Source: Funneliformis mosseae
Taxonomy: Eukaryota; Glomeromycota; Glomeromycetes; Glomerales; Glomeraceae
NCBI GenBank assembly: GCA_910592005.1
Contig: CAJVPP010003288.1
Span: 1-12,049 of the forward strand
Direction of reading: 5' to 3'
DNA: 12,049 bases
The stretch's first letter is position 1; each line of letters begins with the position of its first letter. The notes beneath the pieces were generated by a model that saw nothing but the letters and a program-made list of their open reading frames with translations, was not told where the DNA came from and ran no database searches. A program made the position numbers and the translations under genes. This document shows positions 8,166 through 12,049 of the stretch, piece by piece.

Positions 8166-9435
8166 TATGTATTCTTCAAAAATTCAAAATCTAAAAATTA
8201 ATATTTTTTTATTTCTTTTAAATTTATTGATAGTATTCTGTTAATATAAAAGTATGATCATTTTCATTTTTATTTATCTAGTGAAATCAATAGTAAGTTT
8301 TAAAGAAATTTTCATTATTATTTTTTATATTAACTTTTTCTGCAATTCATATTTTTTTTATTTTGATTTTGTTTTTATATTTCTATATTCTGTATTTTTA
8401 TCAATTTTTATTTTGTTTTACTATTTTTCTTTATATTCTTTTTTTTACATTTATTTTATTATCTCTTTATATTAATTTCAATTTCTTTTAATATTTTTCC
8501 TATTAAATTTCTATTTTTTTGTAATTTTATTATTTTTATATTTATTACAACTCTATTTTATTAATTTTCATTTTTTTATTCCTCCTATCACTTTGTTTTT
8601 TATTATTCTATTCATATAATTTATACTTATAACTTCAAATTATATCTATTAATATTTTTAATTTTACATAACGATAAACTTTCTATTATTTTCTTATTTG
8701 TATTTTCTTATATATTTTTTTTTAATGATTATAATAGTACTAAAAATCATAAAATTCTAATCACTTATTATTAAAATATCATATCTTAAAATTTTATTTT
8801 TATTCTATTTAGATTTATTATTATTAATACAAAATGAATTTAACAAATACTGAGATTTATTTTAAGATCATATTATCAAAGTCATAGAAATTTGTATTTT
8901 ATTAAAGAAATCTAAAACTTTCAAGGTTTTTAATATTCTTCAAACTCTATATTAATTAAAAATTTTTATAATATTTAAATATATTCTAATTAAGATATGA
9001 TATTACAATATCTTTTTATAAAATTGATCATAATTATTTATTAAATTTATTATTATTTTTAATTATCTATCCTTTATTTTTACACAAATCTGCTCTTCAT
9101 TTTAACTTCTTAACCTTCTTATATCAGATACTAATTCTTTTCTTGATATTATTTTTAGTAAAGTCAAAATTTATAAAAAGGAATACAAATTCTGGTTAAT
9201 CTAATAGGTCTTTAAAAAAGACTTAATAATTATATTAATAACTCTTCTAAGATAATAAATTCAACTTTAAATAATTCTCAAAAAATAATTATTCTAGATA
9301 GATACTTGAATAATAACTCAAATATATGTGATCTTCTAACAAATAAAATAATAGTTAAAAGAAAAATTAATAGAAAGTTCACTTCTTATTTATAATGTAA
9401 ATGATTATTTTATAAACTAATCAGAATAGTTCATA

Positions 9436-9592
9436 TGGGTTGATTGTTAGGAAAATCAGGTTCTGGTAATTTTTTAGCAAAATTGAGATTTTTATTGCAT
9501 TTTAGTTTTTGATGTTATTAGATTAAAATGTATTAAGCTCTTTATTTTAGTCAAAAATTTCTCAGTACCTGATTTTCTTAGAAACACTCCCA
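9436..9592. mobile_element. 157-bp MITE with about 50-bp imperfect terminal inverted repeats and TA flanks
   Basis: Left end TGGGTTGATTGTTAGGAAAA (from 9436) pairs with the reverse complement of the right end TGGGAGTGTTTCTAAGAAAA (from 9592). Both continue into ATCAGGT(T/A)CTG and then a run of T with CAAAA/CTAAAA. TA lies directly outside both TGGG ends (9434-9435 and 9593-9594), suggesting a TA target duplication and a Tc1/mariner-type source. The inner part is T-rich with no coding potential. Confidence 0.75.
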
Positions 9593-9594
9593 TA

Positions 9595-10060
9595 TAATAA
9601 GTTAAAAATCTTTCACTACTTTTTTTTTTTATTTTATTATTTCCTTCCTTTTTGATTTTTTTTTAATTTATTATTTTTTACCCTTCTAATCTTTTTTGCT
9701 TTACTTTTATTTTTTTATATTTTTTTTTTATTTCTTCTATTCTTATATATATATTTTTTATTTTATTTTTTATTTTATTTTTTTTTTGTTTATATTTATT
9801 TTAATTTTATTTTTTTTTTATTTTTTCTTCATTATTTTTTTTTATTTTTTTTTGTTTATATTTATTTAAATTTTATGTTTTTTTTTATTTTTTCATTTTT
9901 TTTTTCATTTTTTTTTTATATTTTATATTTTTATATATATATAATTTCATTTTTTTAATTTTAATAGTGTAATTTTTGCTTTTATTTATATTATTTTTTT
10001 TATTTTTTCTAATTTTTAATTTTTTCTTCTCTTTTTTTTTAAAATTGGCCTTCTTTAAAC
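9595..10060. other. Extremely T-rich, strand-asymmetric block
   Basis: From about 9619 to 10040 the plus strand consists almost wholly of T runs broken by single A, C or G. Units such as TTTTTTATTTT, and TTTTGTTTATATTTATTT (seen twice, near 9785 and 9852), recur. There is no reading frame and no recognisable element. Expansion by slippage is the simplest explanation. Confidence 0.7.
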
Positions 10061-10296
10061 TTTGAAAACCAACTGGTAAATTATTTTCCTTCTTCTTAAA
10101 ATGAGTAGGTTTCTTTAAGAATATTTATTAATATTCTTTTTATTCTCTTTTATAGAATTAGTTCTCTTTAAAGTAATATTTATCTTTCAAAATCTTCATT
10201 ATATTAATAAAAAAATTTGTTATAAATAAATTTATTATAAAAAGGATCATTTTATATAATGTGTTACAAAATTTTCTTTATATATTATTATACTAG
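10061..10296. other. A/T-rich spacer with a 9-bp hairpin
   Basis: The only structure I can support is a perfect hairpin AAGAATATT/AATATTCTT (10117-10125 and 10130-10138) with a four-base loop. No coding signal is seen. Confidence 0.5.
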
Positions 10297-10407
10297 TAAA
10301 TTTAGTATAACAAGATCTTTTTAATATAAAAAAGTCTGTATTATACTAAATTTATTATATTGTAAAATTTTATATATCAAAATTCATTATATTAAGAGTT
10401 TACTATA
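10297..10407. mobile_element. Diverged pogo-like terminal repeat, possibly a short MITE
   Basis: Bases 10355-10407 align without gaps to 21-73 at 43 of 53 positions, ending GAGTTTACTA and then TA. A perfect 14-bp inverted repeat, TAAATTTAGTATAA (10297-10310) and its complement (10341-10354), lies just before it. TAGTAAATTTAG (10294-10305) loosely resembles the complement of the right end. The segment may be a miniature element of about 110 bp, but only the right end is well supported. Confidence 0.5.
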
Positions 10408-11690
10408 ATACTTTTTAAATTATAAAATTATAAAAAAATATATTTGATATTATCAATATAACAAACAACTCTTTCAAACTTAATAGTATTAAAGTTAATT
10501 AATCTAAGTTTAATTTGCTAATAAATTAAAATATTTATATAAATATCAATAATTTATAATTTCTATTATCTCTAATGTATTTATAAGATATTTAAAAGTT
10601 TAAATTTTTTTAGAAACAACTATTTATTTATTATAAAATAGATTATTTAAAACATCAAATTTGCTATTTCTACTATATTTTCAATATTATAAGTTTGTTT
10701 TATGTTAAATATTAAATTTAACTTATATATTTATTTAAAACCATCTGTAACTAAATTATAAATCCTTTTATAACTATACTAAAAAAAATTTTATTTATCA
10801 TAAGATATACTATCATGTATTTTCTATTCACATTTATTTTATAATTTATTTTACTTATTCTATAAATACTTAGTGATACATTATTGATTATATTAAATAA
10901 TCCTAATCTAATAGAAAGAATAATTCAAATTTATCTTTATTAGCTATAAAATAAGAAATAACTTTATAAATCCTCTTTCTTTATTAACCCTACCTAAGGT
11001 TATTTTATCTAAATTTATTTTAAATTTAACATAATATTTAAACTTTAATTTACTAAATTTTTATTAAAGTTTTAATATAATTTTATAACAGTTACTGAAA
11101 ATATTATAAAAATTGAAGATAAAATTTTTTTAATATATTTACTATAATAAAACTTTTAAATGCAATATTTTCTTCATATATATATTATATATATATAATT
11201 AAAGTTTGTTAAAATTAATTAAATTAGCTTAAATAGCTAATTAATTAATCATAATTTTAATTAAATCTATAATGCTAGCCTAAATTTAATTAAATTTAAA
11301 AGATTTATATTAAAAGTAATATATAATTATATAATATATTTTAAATCTAAAATTAAAGATAAACTCATTAACTTCTTTTATGAAAATATTAAAAAAACCT
11401 TGTTAATTGACTTGGATCTAAATTGAAAGTTAATATATTTTTTTATTAAAAATATAATGAAAAGAAAAAAAAATTTTAAATATAATAAAATATTTAAAAT
11501 TAAACTAATAATAGTAAGAATTTATTTTTTTAAAAAAAAAAGAATAATATTTATTATATAGATTCTAAATAGTTTTTTTATTTATTTTTTTTCAAATTAA
11601 AAATAAGCTTAAATATTATAAAAAAGTATTTAATATTACTTTTTTAAAGAAAAATTCATATGTTAATAATATTATGAAAATTACTAATAG
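10408..11690. other. A/T-rich DNA with no supportable gene
   Basis: No coding-like translation was found. Low-complexity features include a TATATA-rich stretch (about 11177-11200) and a small inverted repeat AATTAGCT/AGCTAATT (11222-11242). A slightly GC-richer patch, AACCCTACCTAAGG (about 10985-10998), may be part of a decayed repeat I cannot identify. Confidence 0.6.
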
Positions 11691-12049
11691 TGTTACGGTC
11701 AGTTCTTATGAGTGATAAGCAAAGCAATGTATATGGGTGGTAAGTAGAAGGTTTAATTTGATATTTAGATTTAGAAGAGTATTGATAAATTAACAGCTTA
11801 TTTAATAACTATAACAATAGAGTACTGTCTCAGTCAGCGCTTTGTATTATACAATTATATTAAAAAGATTAAACTATTATATAAAACTATATGTCAGACA
11901 CACTGCTAAGCTAAAAGAAATTGTTCTCTATTTATATAAAATAAAAAATATAAAGTTATCGAAGATATAAAAGAAATAAATAAAATATAATAAATATATA
12001 AGATAAATAAAATAAAATAAATAAAAGAAATATATTGTATAAAAGAAAT
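11691..12049 (+). mobile_element. Possible LTR-type retroelement end, running off the window
   Basis: At 11691 the composition shifts abruptly from almost pure A/T to a mixed sequence starting TGTTACGGTCAGTTC. It includes GTCTCAGTCAGCGC (about 11826-11839), CAGACACACTGCTAAGC (about 11894-11910) and a TATA-like TATTTATATAAAATA (about 11928-11942). A TG start, a non-coding body and a promoter-like box are consistent with an LTR. The other end and any second copy are outside the window, so no target duplication or CA end can be checked. Confidence 0.35.

Larger units (their letters stand above)
7244..9433. other. Very A/T-rich intergenic DNA with small repeats and no gene
   Basis: No reading on either strand here looks coding. 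The open frame at 8254-8475 is a run of F/I/L/Y encoded by T-rich sequence. Local repeats and a palindrome inside the block are listed separately. From about 8170 to 8730 the plus strand is markedly rich in T over A. Confidence 0.7.

Noticed and set aside
8254..8475. 73-codon open frame of F, I, L and Y
   Set aside because: Pure T-rich low-complexity DNA; the hydrophobic reading follows from composition, with no domain or homologue pattern.

Overview
The window looks like nuclear DNA from an AT-rich, intron-bearing eukaryote. An early-diverging fungus of the Glomeromycotina (Rhizophagus-like) fits best. The grounds are very low GC, a spliceosomal gene with nine introns of 67-86 bp, a Crinkler-type ubiquitin-like fragment, and many decayed DNA transposons. 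This lineage call is an inference from gene content and style, not from a database match.

Layout. 1-73: terminal end of a Tc1/mariner (pogo-like) element. About 184-2196: a decayed hAT transposon whose transposase is full of stops, and whose 3' coding end is split by a 155-bp MITE with 31-bp inverted repeats. 2661-3057: a broken minus-strand region with a Crinkler-type N-terminal fragment and a second, unrecognised coding-like piece. 3994-6344: the one clearly intact gene, the SNW1/SKIP/Prp45 splicing and transcription co-factor, on the minus strand in ten exons and 553 codons. 6345-6634: a short intergenic stretch, probably a shared promoter. 6635-7243: a divergent plus-strand coiled-coil-like gene whose frame is broken at runs of T. 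7244-12049: extremely AT-rich DNA with no supportable gene. It holds small tandem repeats, a 26-bp perfect palindrome, a 157-bp MITE, a T-rich strand-asymmetric block, a second diverged pogo-like end, and an LTR-like sequence running off the right edge.

How it fits together. SNW1 is a conserved housekeeping gene sitting in a transposon graveyard. Stops in the hAT copy are of the Trp/Gln/Arg-to-stop kind expected from cytosine deamination, and the two pogo-like ends differ mainly by G/C to A/T changes. This suggests mutation-driven AT enrichment of repeats. I found no convincing novel multi-gene system. The best leads are the nested MITE insertion with a readable target site and the frame-disrupted gene next to SNW1.
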